NCBI RefSeq assembly: GCF_004793475.1
Contig: NZ_SRYZ01000002.1
Location: 124,001-188,000, forward strand
Origin: Bacteroides muris (ex Afrizal et al. 2022)
GTDB taxonomy: Bacteria; Bacteroidota; Bacteroidia; Bacteroidales; Bacteroidaceae
Length of the DNA stretch: 64,000 nucleotides
Direction of reading: 5' to 3'
Shown here: positions 1 to 7,485 of the stretch, in pieces
Numbering within the stretch: the stretch's first letter is position 1
How the letters are laid out: each line of letters opens with the position of its first letter
The notes under the pieces: generated by a model
Seen by the model: the letters and a program-made list of their open reading frames with translations, nothing else
Database searches by the model: none
Told to the model about the DNA's origin: nothing
Program-made: the position numbers and the translations under genes

Positions 1-128
1 ACCTTCGTGCAACATGCCAGTTTCGTTAATCATCGTCCGATTGGGCGGATAAATATTCCCTGATTCAATTCATCCGACAGGCATATGTGCCGTTTCTATT
101 GTTGGTAATAAGATAAATTAATACCCTC

Positions 129-162
129 CTTGTCCTACTTACGATATAAATCCCTATCTTTG
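129..162 (+). promoter_or_regulatory. Predicted Bacteroides-type promoter of glyS
   Basis: TATCTTTG at 155-162 fits the Bacteroides -7 consensus TAnnTTTG, and a TTG at 130-132 can serve as the -33 element. It lies about 50 nt upstream of the glyS start. In the rest of 1-128 I see no supported gene; a minus-strand ATG at 33-31 is open to the window edge for only 11 codons, which is too little to call. Confidence 0.6.
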
Positions 163-214
163 TGGCGCTTTTTAGCTGAAAATAAGATTCAAATTAATTT
201 AGATACAACAGAAA

Positions 215-1756
215 ATGGCACAAGAAGACGTTTTTAAGAAACTCGTTTCACACTGTAAGGAATATGGTTTTGTGTTCCCTTCCAGCGATATTTACGATGG
301 ACTGGGAGCCGTATATGACTACGGTCAGATGGGTGTGGAACTCAAGAATAACATTAAACAATACTGGTGGCAGAGTATGGTGCTGCTGCACGAAAATATT
401 GTCGGTATCGACTCGGCTATCTTTATGCACCCCACCATCTGGAAAGCCAGCGGACACGTGGACGCTTTCAATGACCCTCTGATTGACAACCGCGATTCCA
501 AGAAACGCTATCGTGCCGATGTGTTGATAGAGGACCAGCTTGCCAAATACGATGACAAGATAAACAAGGAAGTGGCAAAGGCGGCCAAGCGTTTTGGCGA
601 TGCTTTCGATGAGGCCCAGTTCCGTAGCACCAACGGACGTGTGCTGGAACACCAGGCCAAGCGTGATGCCTTGCACGAACGCTTTTCCAAGGCTTTGAAC
701 GATAATAATCTGGACGAACTCCGTCAGATTATCCTCGACGAAGAAATCGTTTGTCCCATCAGTGGCACAAAGAACTGGACAGAGGTACGCCAGTTCAATC
801 TGATGTTCTCTACGGAAATGGGTTCTACTGCCGACGGTGCCATGAAGATATATCTCCGTCCGGAAACGGCACAGGGCATCTTCGTAAATTACCTCAATGT
901 ACAGAAGACCGGCCGCATGAAGATTCCTTTCGGTATCGCCCAGATAGGTAAGGCTTTCCGTAACGAAATCGTGGCACGCCAGTTCATCTTCCGCATGCGC
1001 GAGTTCGAGCAGATGGAAATGCAGTTCTTCGTAAAGCCGGGTACGGAGCTTGACTGGTTCAAGACCTGGAAGGCTACCCGCCTGAAATGGCACAAGGCGC
1101 TGGGCTTCGGCGACGACCATTACCGTTATCACGACCACGACAAACTGGCCCACTACGCCAATGCCGCTACGGACATCGAGTTCCTGATGCCTTTCGGCTT
1201 CAAGGAAGTAGAGGGTATTCACAGCCGTACAAATTTCGACTTGTCACAGCATGAGAAATTCTCAGGCAAGAACATCAAGTATTTCGATCCCGAAACCAAC
1301 GAAAGCTATACCCCGTATGTCATCGAGACCTCGATAGGCGTAGACCGTATGTTCCTCAGCATCATGTCTGCTTCCTACTGTGAAGAGAAGCTGGAGAACG
1401 GCGAAACGCGCGTTGTGTTGAAACTTCCCGCTGCCCTGGCTCCGGTGAAGCTGGCTGTGATGCCGTTGGTAAAGAAAGACGGACTGCCCGAAAAGGCACG
1501 CGAGATTATCGACAGCCTGAAGTTCCACTTCCATTGCCAGTATGATGAGAAAGATTCTATCGGTAAGCGTTACCGCCGCCAGGATGCCATTGGTACTCCG
1601 TACTGTGTCACCGTGGATCATCAGACTTTGGAGGACAACTGCGTGACTTTGCGTAACCGTGACACCATGCAGCAAGAGCGCGTGGCTATCTCCGAGCTGA
1701 ACAATATCATTGCAGACCGCGTAAGCATCACATCACTGCTGAAGACGCTGCAATAA
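215..1756 (+). CDS. glyS: Glycyl-tRNA synthetase (class II, homodimeric type)
   Basis: This 513-residue cytoplasmic enzyme charges tRNA-Gly with glycine for translation. The class II core is visible: an N-terminal motif-1 region (EYGFVFPSSDIYDGL), the RPETAQGIFVNY glycine/ATP-site segment from residue 215, the motif-2 stretch FRNEI...FRMREFEQMEMQFF, and the motif-3 segment ETSIGVDRMFLSI. An anticodon-binding domain begins near APVKLAVMPLV. It is the eukaryote-like alpha2 form, not the alpha2beta2 glyQS type, and the length is normal for bacterial members. The ATG at 215 follows a good -7 box by 52 nt. The next gene (FKBP lipoprotein) is 67 nt downstream on the same strand and may be cotranscribed. 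Identification is from family motifs and is secure; gene naming varies between glyS and glyQS. Confidence 0.96.
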   Translation: MAQEDVFKKLVSHCKEYGFVFPSSDIYDGLGAVYDYGQMGVELKNNIKQYWWQSMVLLHENIVGIDSAIFMHPTIWKASGHVDAFNDPLIDNRDSKKRYRADVLIEDQLAKYDDKINKEVAKAAKRFGDAFDEAQFRSTNGRVLEHQAKRDALHERFSKALNDNNLDELRQIILDEEIVCPISGTKNWTEVRQFNLMFSTEMGSTADGAMKIYLRPETAQGIFVNYLNVQKTGRMKIPFGIAQIGKAFRNEIVARQFIFRMREFEQMEMQFFVKPGTELDWFKTWKATRLKWHKALGFGDDHYRYHDHDKLAHYANAATDIEFLMPFGFKEVEGIHSRTNFDLSQHEKFSGKNIKYFDPETNESYTPYVIETSIGVDRMFLSIMSASYCEEKLENGETRVVLKLPAALAPVKLAVMPLVKKDGLPEKAREIIDSLKFHFHCQYDEKDSIGKRYRRQDAIGTPYCVTVDHQTLEDNCVTLRNRDTMQQERVAISELNNIIADRVSITSLLKTLQ

Positions 1757-1823
1757 AGCGGTTGCGAAATAGACCGCTGCGTGAACAAACTGAAATAGTA
1801 AATAGTAAATAGTAAAATAGTAA
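1757..1823 (+). repeat. Spacer with small hairpin and AAATAGT tandem repeat
   Basis: A 6-bp stem (AGCGGT 1757-1762 with ACCGCT 1773-1778) follows the glyS stop. Positions 1793-1823 are about four tandem copies of the 7-mer AAATAGT running straight into the ATG of the next gene. Similar but different 7-nt-type repeats occur in several other spacers of this window. Confidence 0.75.
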
Positions 1824-2456
1824 ATGAAAAAGTCCCTTTTGTTTTTGCCTTTCCTGCTGTGGCTGGCGGGTGCCTTTGTCTCTTGTGAAGAAGTGGAAGA
1901 GGCTGGAAAGTATGATAACTGGAGAGAACGCAATGAGGCATTTGCCGACTCGATAAAAAGGCTGACGGGTGAGAACTATGTTGCCACGGCAGAGCAGGCT
2001 GATGCTATGGAACTCGGGAAACTGTATGCCATACAGACGGCTGCAAGTACCACTGGAGGTGCCCAGTATGTCTATTGCAAGAAGCTTGTGAGGAATGAAA
2101 CAGGGGAACGTCCGTTATACACGGGATACCATTCTACTGTCAGTGCTTTTTATTACGGAACTTTAATAACGGGTGATCAATTTGACGGAAATTTTGATGG
2201 GTATAGCGCTTTGGATACTAATATCCCATTGGATTTGGTGAAAAAACCAACAGCCTTTGATTCTCCAACCACTTTTGGTGTTGCAGATGTAATTTCCGGA
2301 TGGACAGCAGCCTTGCAGTTAATGCGGGTAGGCGAACGCTGGATGCTGTATATACCGTGGCAGAGCGCCTATAGATCCAGTGGTAGCAATGATGGAACTA
2401 TTCGTGGATATACTGCATTGACGTTCGATTTGTTGCTGGAGCGCATCGTTGAATAG
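1824..2456 (+). CDS. FKBP-type peptidyl-prolyl isomerase lipoprotein
   Basis: The 210-residue product has a lipoprotein signal with the acceptor Cys at residue 21 (FVSC), so it should be anchored in the envelope. The C-terminal half carries the FKBP fold in degenerate form: SAFYYGTLITGDQFDGNF matches the V.V.YtG.L.dG..FD strand, followed by VISGWTAALQLMRVGERWMLYIP and a final TALTFDLLLERI, which matches the ALxFDVELL end of FKBPs. It is expected to catalyse proline cis-trans isomerisation or act as a periplasmic chaperone. Several active-site aromatic residues are replaced, so catalytic activity is not assured. It sits directly after glyS on the same strand and ends at a strong hairpin terminator. 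Family assignment is from the order of conserved segments. Confidence 0.83.
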   Translation: MKKSLLFLPFLLWLAGAFVSCEEVEEAGKYDNWRERNEAFADSIKRLTGENYVATAEQADAMELGKLYAIQTAASTTGGAQYVYCKKLVRNETGERPLYTGYHSTVSAFYYGTLITGDQFDGNFDGYSALDTNIPLDLVKKPTAFDSPTTFGVADVISGWTAALQLMRVGERWMLYIPWQSAYRSSGSNDGTIRGYTALTFDLLLERIVE

Positions 2457-2470
2457 CCGGTATGGATAAT

Positions 2471-2507
2471 AAAAAAGTGGTGAAGATTCTTCTTCGCCAC
2501 TTTTTTT
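2471..2507. terminator. Bidirectional intrinsic terminator
   Basis: An A-rich arm plus GTGG-t-GAAGA pairs with TCTTC-g-CCAC plus a T-run, giving a GC-anchored hairpin with A and T tracts on both sides. It can end both the FKBP gene (+) and the long salvage operon arriving on the - strand (last stop at 2529). Confidence 0.88.
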
Positions 2508-2528
2508 ATGCTTTTATAATAGAGGAGC

Positions 2529-4385
2529 CTATATTTTCTTCTTGATGGCCTTTACCCAGATTTTATATCCATCCTCATTCAAATGCAGCCCGTCACCGGT
2601 CAGTTCGCTGCGCAGTACATTCGTTCCCTTCTCTGTAAACAAGGGGAAGAGGTTGATATAGGCAATATTTTTTTCTTTGGCAAGTGCTTCCAGACGAAGA
2701 TTGACTTCAGGAACCATATCTGTCTTTCCGGTCAGACTTTTGTACCGTCCGAAACTTTCATTGAAAGGAAGCAGGCTTTGCAGGTAGAGTTTTGTGTCGG
2801 GAGATTCTTTCCGGATGCGTTCCACCGTCATGCGAATCATACTTACAATGCTGTCCGGCGTCAGATTGTGGGAAATGTCGTTGACTCCGATAAGCAGAAA
2901 CAGCTTGGCGGGGTGTCCGGGAAGTATCTGGTGCAGACGGTCATAAATACCCATCACTTCATCACCGATGATGCCGCGATTGCGTACGTTCTTCTTACCG
3001 AGGCGTGCCGACCAATCACCGCCGCCTTCAGTCAGGCTGTTGCCAAGCATGACGATGTCCTTGCTTGTAATGGCAGGCTCGTCCATAAACTGTAGGAAGC
3101 GTTTGTAGTAATGGTCTGTATAAACACGCGGAATAGGGCAGATGGAAGCCGCCACAGCGTTGGCAACCAACGAACGCAGACGAACCACACTATGCCCGTC
3201 TTCCGGATGCACGGCATTGATAAGCAATATGACGGAAGTGTCATTGTCCGGGTCGATAACGATGGAAGTACCCGTATATCCGGTATGGCTATAGGTGCCT
3301 GGGCCGAACAAGTCTCCGTTATTAGAAGCATAGGCTGTAAAGCAGTCCCAGCCGAGAGTGCGTCCCAAGCTGGCAGTGGCGCGTGGCACGGTACGCATGG
3401 CTTTTACACCCAGCGGACTCAGGATACGGTGTCCGTTCCATTCACCTCCGTTTTGCAGGGCTGCGCAGAGCACGGCAATGTCTTCGGCACAGGAGAATAC
3501 TCCGGCATTGCCGCTGATGCCTCCGTTCATGATACGGGCCAGCGGGTCGTGCACTTGTCCGCAGAGGACTTGCCCGTCAGGTTGTTTTTCGGTAGGCGCA
3601 ATGGCATTGTGCCAGTCTCCTTCGGTGATACTTGTCCAGTTTGTGTCCGTTGTATTTATCCATTTGCCATTCTTGTCACGTCGGCAGGGCAGATAGTCGG
3701 TATGCTCCATGCCGAGTACATCGAATATGTTTTCACGGGCAAAGTCACGCAGGCTCTGACCGCTTATGGTCTCGATGATATGTTGCAGAGTGATGAAGTT
3801 GAGGCAGCTGTATTGGAAATCTGTCTGTGGCTTGAAGTCACGTTTGCAAGTAGCGATATACTCCATGAGGCCATCGGCATTGGGAGAACCGTATTGCTTT
3901 TCTAGCTCGGCTACCGGTGCATAGGGGGGCAGTCCGGAAGTGTGTGTCATCAGGTCGGCAATGCGGATTACCTTCTTCTCTTTGCCGTCTTCGCTTTCCC
4001 AATTCTTGAAATGGGGTATGTAGAGGCTGACGGGGTCTAGCATGCGTAGCTTGCCACGTTCTGCCAGAATCATCGTGCATACGGCAGTCGACATGGATTT
4101 GCTACAAGATGCCATATCAAAAATCGTATTGACAGTCATAGGCTCCGCATCGGGATAAACACGCTTGTTGCCGTATGCTTTCAGATAGGCCATCTTGCCA
4201 TTGCGCACTACGGCAAGTACGGCACCGGGAATGTCCTTGTTGGAGATGGCTGTTTCAATCGCTTCGTCGGCATACATCAACTTGCGGGAGTCCATTCCCA
4301 CTTGTTCGGGGGCTACGCGTTGTAAAGGCTGCGCGGTGGCAGCTTGCAGACAAAGAGAAAAGAGAAAAAAACAGATTGCTTTCAT
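2529..4385 (-). CDS. Beta-lactamase-fold serine hydrolase fused to SGNH/GDSL hydrolase
   Basis: The 618-residue protein has a Sec signal (cleavage near residue 18, AATA-QP) and two enzymes in one chain. Residues about 20-400 form a class C beta-lactamase/DD-peptidase-like domain with S93-C-S-K96 as the SxxK motif and a YSC in place of YxN. Residues about 430-618 form an SGNH hydrolase: GNSLTEGG (block I), RGIIGDE (II), GVND (III) and DGLHLN (V, Asp/His). It is the last gene of the operon, 94 nt after murQ. By inference it removes peptide or D-amino acid and ester (for example O-acetyl) groups from wall fragments before NamZ/MurQ processing. The B. subtilis murQ cluster also contains a beta-lactamase-fold protein (YbbE, called AmiE), which supports the theme. 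The substrate is not shown by sequence. Confidence 0.85.
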   Translation of the reverse strand: MKAICFFLFSLCLQAATAQPLQRVAPEQVGMDSRKLMYADEAIETAISNKDIPGAVLAVVRNGKMAYLKAYGNKRVYPDAEPMTVNTIFDMASCSKSMSTAVCTMILAERGKLRMLDPVSLYIPHFKNWESEDGKEKKVIRIADLMTHTSGLPPYAPVAELEKQYGSPNADGLMEYIATCKRDFKPQTDFQYSCLNFITLQHIIETISGQSLRDFARENIFDVLGMEHTDYLPCRRDKNGKWINTTDTNWTSITEGDWHNAIAPTEKQPDGQVLCGQVHDPLARIMNGGISGNAGVFSCAEDIAVLCAALQNGGEWNGHRILSPLGVKAMRTVPRATASLGRTLGWDCFTAYASNNGDLFGPGTYSHTGYTGTSIVIDPDNDTSVILLINAVHPEDGHSVVRLRSLVANAVAASICPIPRVYTDHYYKRFLQFMDEPAITSKDIVMLGNSLTEGGGDWSARLGKKNVRNRGIIGDEVMGIYDRLHQILPGHPAKLFLLIGVNDISHNLTPDSIVSMIRMTVERIRKESPDTKLYLQSLLPFNESFGRYKSLTGKTDMVPEVNLRLEALAKEKNIAYINLFPLFTEKGTNVLRSELTGDGLHLNEDGYKIWVKAIKKKI

Positions 4386-4397
4386 AATAAAAAGATT

Positions 4398-4456
4398 TGC
4401 CCCGCCCCCCTATGAAAGGGGTTTTGACACACTCTTGAAAGGGGAAGGGGATAATT
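4398..4456. repeat. C-run/G-run spacer repeat
   Basis: Between murQ and the hydrolase the spacer consists of CCCC/GGGG-type blocks (CCCCCCTATGAAAGGGG, then GAAAGGGGAAGGGG) that can fold back. Similar pyrimidine/purine blocks occur inside the coding sequences at 8198-8262 and 19599-19650, which suggests a dispersed repeat family. Confidence 0.5.
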
Positions 4457-4479
4457 AATCGGGTTAATTGTTCTTGAAA

Positions 4480-5316
4480 CTATTCTTCTTCCTCTTTAGT
4501 GGCACGAGGGGCTCTGTACGCATCCACTGCCTTCTTCACCGAACCGTGCATCAGCAGCAGTGCCTTGGCTTTGCCATAGTCCAGTCCGAGTTCCTCTACA
4601 ATCATACGGGTACCACGGTCTACAAGCTTTTTGTTACTGAGCTGCATATTCACCATCTTGTTGCCTTTCACGCGTCCCAACTGTATCATGACGGAAGTAG
4701 TAATCATATTCAGTATCATTTTCTGTCCTGTTCCCGATTTCATGCGCGAGCTTCCCGTCACATATTCAGGTCCTACAATCATTTCGATGGCTACATCCGC
4801 TTCTGCCGCCATTGGCGAGTCCGGGTTACTGGTGATACAGCCGGTCAGTATGCCGTGTTCACGTGCCTGGTGCATGGCGCCGATTACGTAGGGGGTGGTG
4901 CCGGATGCAGCAATACCGATGACAGTGTCCTTGTCTGTAATATTGCGTTCCGTCAGCTCTTCCCAACCGCGGTGAATGTCATCTTCGGCATTCTCTACCG
5001 GATTTCTCAATGCAGTGTCGCCACCGGCAATCAAGCCGATAACCAGTGTGGGGGGCATACCGAAAGTCGGTGGAATTTCCGAAGCGTCGAGTACGCCAAG
5101 ACGTCCACTGGTACCCGCACCCATGTAGAAGATGCGTCCGCCTTGTTTCATGCGAGGCACAATCTGGGTTACCAGTTTCTCTATCTGAGGGATTGCCTTC
5201 TGTACGGCAAGCGCCACTTTCTGGTCTTCGGTATTGATGTCTTCCAGAATTTCACGGACTGATTTTTTTTCCAAGTCATTGTAGAGCGATGGTTGCTCAG
5301 AGATTTTTACGAACAT
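4480..5316 (-). CDS. murQ: N-acetylmuramic acid 6-phosphate etherase
   Basis: MurQ (278 residues, cytoplasmic) cleaves the D-lactyl ether of MurNAc-6-phosphate to give GlcNAc-6-phosphate and D-lactate. The SIS sugar-phosphate domain is clear: YMGAGTSGRLGVLDASE at residues 64-80, then GGDTALRNPVENAEDD. Glu80 and Glu111 lie 31 residues apart, as do the catalytic Glu83/Glu114 of E. coli MurQ. The C-terminus ends in an acidic EEEEE tail. It follows the MurK-like kinase by 45 nt, which makes the pair phosphorylate-then-cleave. The start at 5316 gives the usual N-terminus (KISEQPSLYNDLEKKSV). Function is well supported by motif and context. Confidence 0.96.
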   Translation of the reverse strand: MFVKISEQPSLYNDLEKKSVREILEDINTEDQKVALAVQKAIPQIEKLVTQIVPRMKQGGRIFYMGAGTSGRLGVLDASEIPPTFGMPPTLVIGLIAGGDTALRNPVENAEDDIHRGWEELTERNITDKDTVIGIAASGTTPYVIGAMHQAREHGILTGCITSNPDSPMAAEADVAIEMIVGPEYVTGSSRMKSGTGQKMILNMITTSVMIQLGRVKGNKMVNMQLSNKKLVDRGTRMIVEELGLDYGKAKALLLMHGSVKKAVDAYRAPRATKEEEE

Positions 5317-5320
5317 AGTC

Positions 5321-5361
5321 TATTTGCTATTTGACGATTTACTATTTACGATTTGTCACTT
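5321..5361. repeat. Heptad-like AT-rich spacer repeat
   Basis: The murK-murQ spacer is an imperfect iteration of ACTATTT / GACGATT / TACTATT / TACGATT. No promoter or hairpin is evident. Confidence 0.55.
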
Positions 5362-6201
5362 TCAGTTGTGATATTTGATGAGTCCTTCCATGGGGCTCTT
5401 GATGATTGCACCCAGTTGGATACCCATTTCTTGGGCAGCTTCTGCCAGAATTTCCTTGTAATAGAAGGCTACTGAACCGATGAAATGTACTTTTTGATGT
5501 TGATAGTCTTCATATTGCATGACGTTGCGTTTAAGGAATGCCTTAAAGCTGTTCAGCACCAGAGCGCGTACACAAGGTTCGCCCAGGTTCTGTGCAAGAA
5601 ATGGTGACAAGCTTGCCAGGAAACGGTTGGGGAAAGGTTTACGGTAGACGCGGTCGATGATATCGGCAGGTGTCAGGTCGAACTGTTTGAGGAATTTCTC
5701 TTTAAGCTCGGGTGTCATCTGATTTTTCAAGATATCGCCTACCAACAGTTTGCCCAAACAGGCTCCGCTGCCTTCGTCTCCCAAGATGAATCCCAGAGGA
5801 GATACATTGGTGACAATGCTTTTCCCGTCATAACAACATGAGTTGGAGCCGGTTCCCATGATGCAGGCAATGCCTGAGTCATGTCCGCAGAGGCCACGTG
5901 CGGCAGCCAGCATATCGGTATTGACTTCCACTTCATTTTTCACATTGAGGTGTTTGGTAATGGCACGGTGCACCATACTTATCTTGTCGGGAAATCCGCA
6001 TCCTGCACCATAAAAGTATACGGCATCCAGTTCGCTTGTCTTCAGCTGAGGTAATAGCGCTGTTGCTATTTCATTACTGATTTCCTCTTCCGACTGAAAG
6101 AAAGGGTTCGTCCCTTTCGTGAATATCTGTTGGAGAAGTACTCCATTCTCTACAACACACCAATCGGTCTTTGTAGAGCCACTGTCTGCTATTAGAATCA
6201 T
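5362..6201 (-). CDS. murK: BadF/BadG/NAGK-family amino-sugar kinase, probable MurNAc kinase
   Basis: The 279-residue protein is an ASKHA-fold sugar kinase. It shows the phosphate-1 loop DSGSTKTDW (residues 6-14), the TDMLAAARG segment with Asp96 as the likely base, GTGSNS (116-121) and GDEGSGA (141-147). Position directly before murQ argues that it makes MurNAc-6-P (and possibly GlcNAc-6-P), as described for MurK of Tannerella forsythia, a relative in the same order. The paralogue at 36545-37393 shares all motifs, so the two may divide MurNAc and GlcNAc between them. The preceding gene is the MurT/NagX-like membrane protein, giving a transport-kinase-etherase order. Kinase family is secure; the MurNAc substrate is inferred from context. 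Confidence 0.86.
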   Translation of the reverse strand: MILIADSGSTKTDWCVVENGVLLQQIFTKGTNPFFQSEEEISNEIATALLPQLKTSELDAVYFYGAGCGFPDKISMVHRAITKHLNVKNEVEVNTDMLAAARGLCGHDSGIACIMGTGSNSCCYDGKSIVTNVSPLGFILGDEGSGACLGKLLVGDILKNQMTPELKEKFLKQFDLTPADIIDRVYRKPFPNRFLASLSPFLAQNLGEPCVRALVLNSFKAFLKRNVMQYEDYQHQKVHFIGSVAFYYKEILAEAAQEMGIQLGAIIKSPMEGLIKYHN

Positions 6202-6209
6202 ATAAATAA

Positions 6210-6251
6210 TGTTTAATGTTCAATGATTGATGTTTAATGTTCAATGATTAA
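6210..6251. repeat. Two 21-nt direct repeats in spacer
   Basis: Positions 6210-6230 and 6231-6251 are tandem copies of a 21-nt unit (TGTTTAATG TTCAATGATT plus 2 nt) differing at one base, followed by a partial third copy (ATGTTCAATCATT). They lie between the MurT-like gene and murK. Confidence 0.85.
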
Positions 6252-6267
6252 CGGGGATGTTCAATCA

Positions 6268-7452
6268 TTATATTTTGATATATATTTTTCGTTTGTACAA
6301 CTGGTAGCCGATACACCAGTTAATGGCGATAAACAGCAGGGCAAAGGCAAGGGAACCGGCGGTTTCACCGAAAACGGGCATGAGGACTATATTATATAAG
6401 AATCTGTGTACACTGATGCTGCCGTCTCCCCACGAGAAACTGATGCTGCCGAAAAGTATGCTAAGTACGCCGCCCAATACATACATGAACAGCGGATTCA
6501 CACCGAATGCCTCGAAAAACATGCTCCACTTCTTATTGCCTTTCACATCAATAATCCAGATAAGCAATGCCAGAAAACTGGATGCCAGTCCGCAAGTGAC
6601 GAGTACGTAGGTAGGAGACCATATTTTCTTGTTGATAGGACAACCGTAGCTCAGCAGGAAACCGGAGAAAGTAAGGATGACACCTGCCAGAAACAAGGTG
6701 ATAAGCTGCGAATTGAGAAATGAAGCACGGTCTTCCGACTTGTTGCCATCCAGCATCAGCCGTCCTACACAGAAGCCCAGCAACACGTGTGCAATGGCAG
6801 GGATTGTGCTTAACAGCCCTTCGGGGTCTATGCCGTTATCCTTGTACATGTGTGCAGGGGTTAGGATGGCACGGTCTACCACGGAAAGAATGTTCGTCTC
6901 ATCATAGGCGAAACCGTTGCCACACATCAACAGGATGAAGTAGCCTGCCAATAGGCCGGCTATCAGATAAGGTATATGCTTATGCTTCATGGTTAGCGCA
7001 ATGATGGAGGTTGCACCGTAGCAAAGCGCCAGCCGTTGCATGACACCCAAGATACGGGTACGTTCGAATGTCCAGACGGAAGCCCATAGCTTTTCTCCGA
7101 AACTGAGATCGTCCGGAGCTGAAGCCCAATAATAGCAGAAACGCGAGAACCAGCCGATGGCCATGCCGATGAGGAAAATGACGATGGTACGTTTCAGTAT
7201 TTTCATACCGGCGGCATAGCTGAACTCGAAGTTGTATTTCTTCAGGGAAATGTATGTGGAAATTCCCATGATAAACATGAAGAAGGGAAAGACGAGGTCG
7301 GTGGGGGTCAGGCCGTTCCACTCTGCATGCCGCAAGGGGGCATAGATATGTCCCCACGAACCGGGGTTGTTTACCATAATCATACCTGCGATGGTGATAC
7401 CACGGAGAATGTCGAGTGCAAGGATGCGTTTACTTACTTTGGTACTGTTCAT
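6268..7452 (-). CDS. DUF5009/NagX-HGSNAT-like membrane protein, probable amino-sugar (MurNAc) transporter
   Basis: This 394-residue polytopic inner-membrane protein has about 10-11 hydrophobic segments and the family signature LDILRGITIAGMIMVNNPGS, followed by a HAEWNGLTPTDLVFPFFMF segment at residues 43-61. The family is related to heparan-alpha-glucosaminide N-acetyltransferase and to NagX. From memory, the MurNAc importer MurT of Tannerella forsythia belongs to this group and is encoded with murK and murQ, which is exactly the order seen here. That makes MurNAc uptake the best guess; a transmembrane acyltransferase acting on amino sugars is the alternative. The gene is 33 nt after the oxidoreductase and 66 nt before murK. 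No internal promoter was found. Confidence 0.8.
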   Translation of the reverse strand: MNSTKVSKRILALDILRGITIAGMIMVNNPGSWGHIYAPLRHAEWNGLTPTDLVFPFFMFIMGISTYISLKKYNFEFSYAAGMKILKRTIVIFLIGMAIGWFSRFCYYWASAPDDLSFGEKLWASVWTFERTRILGVMQRLALCYGATSIIALTMKHKHIPYLIAGLLAGYFILLMCGNGFAYDETNILSVVDRAILTPAHMYKDNGIDPEGLLSTIPAIAHVLLGFCVGRLMLDGNKSEDRASFLNSQLITLFLAGVILTFSGFLLSYGCPINKKIWSPTYVLVTCGLASSFLALLIWIIDVKGNKKWSMFFEAFGVNPLFMYVLGGVLSILFGSISFSWGDGSISVHRFLYNIVLMPVFGETAGSLAFALLFIAINWCIGYQLYKRKIYIKI

Positions 7453-7485
7453 TGTAATATTTGTGTGTTAAGTTAATTATTAATC

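Noticed and set aside
248..1222. A 324-codon open frame on the - strand
   Set aside because: It lies wholly inside glyS, has no recognisable domain, and is the usual shadow of a GC-biased real gene on the other strand.
3111..3905. A 264-codon + strand frame
   Set aside because: Shadow of the beta-lactamase/SGNH gene; no family features.
4480..6201. Heptose or GlcNAc-only pathway for the SIS protein and kinase
   Set aside because: The SIS protein has the two MurQ glutamates at the right spacing and family-specific segments, so MurNAc-6-P etherase is preferred.
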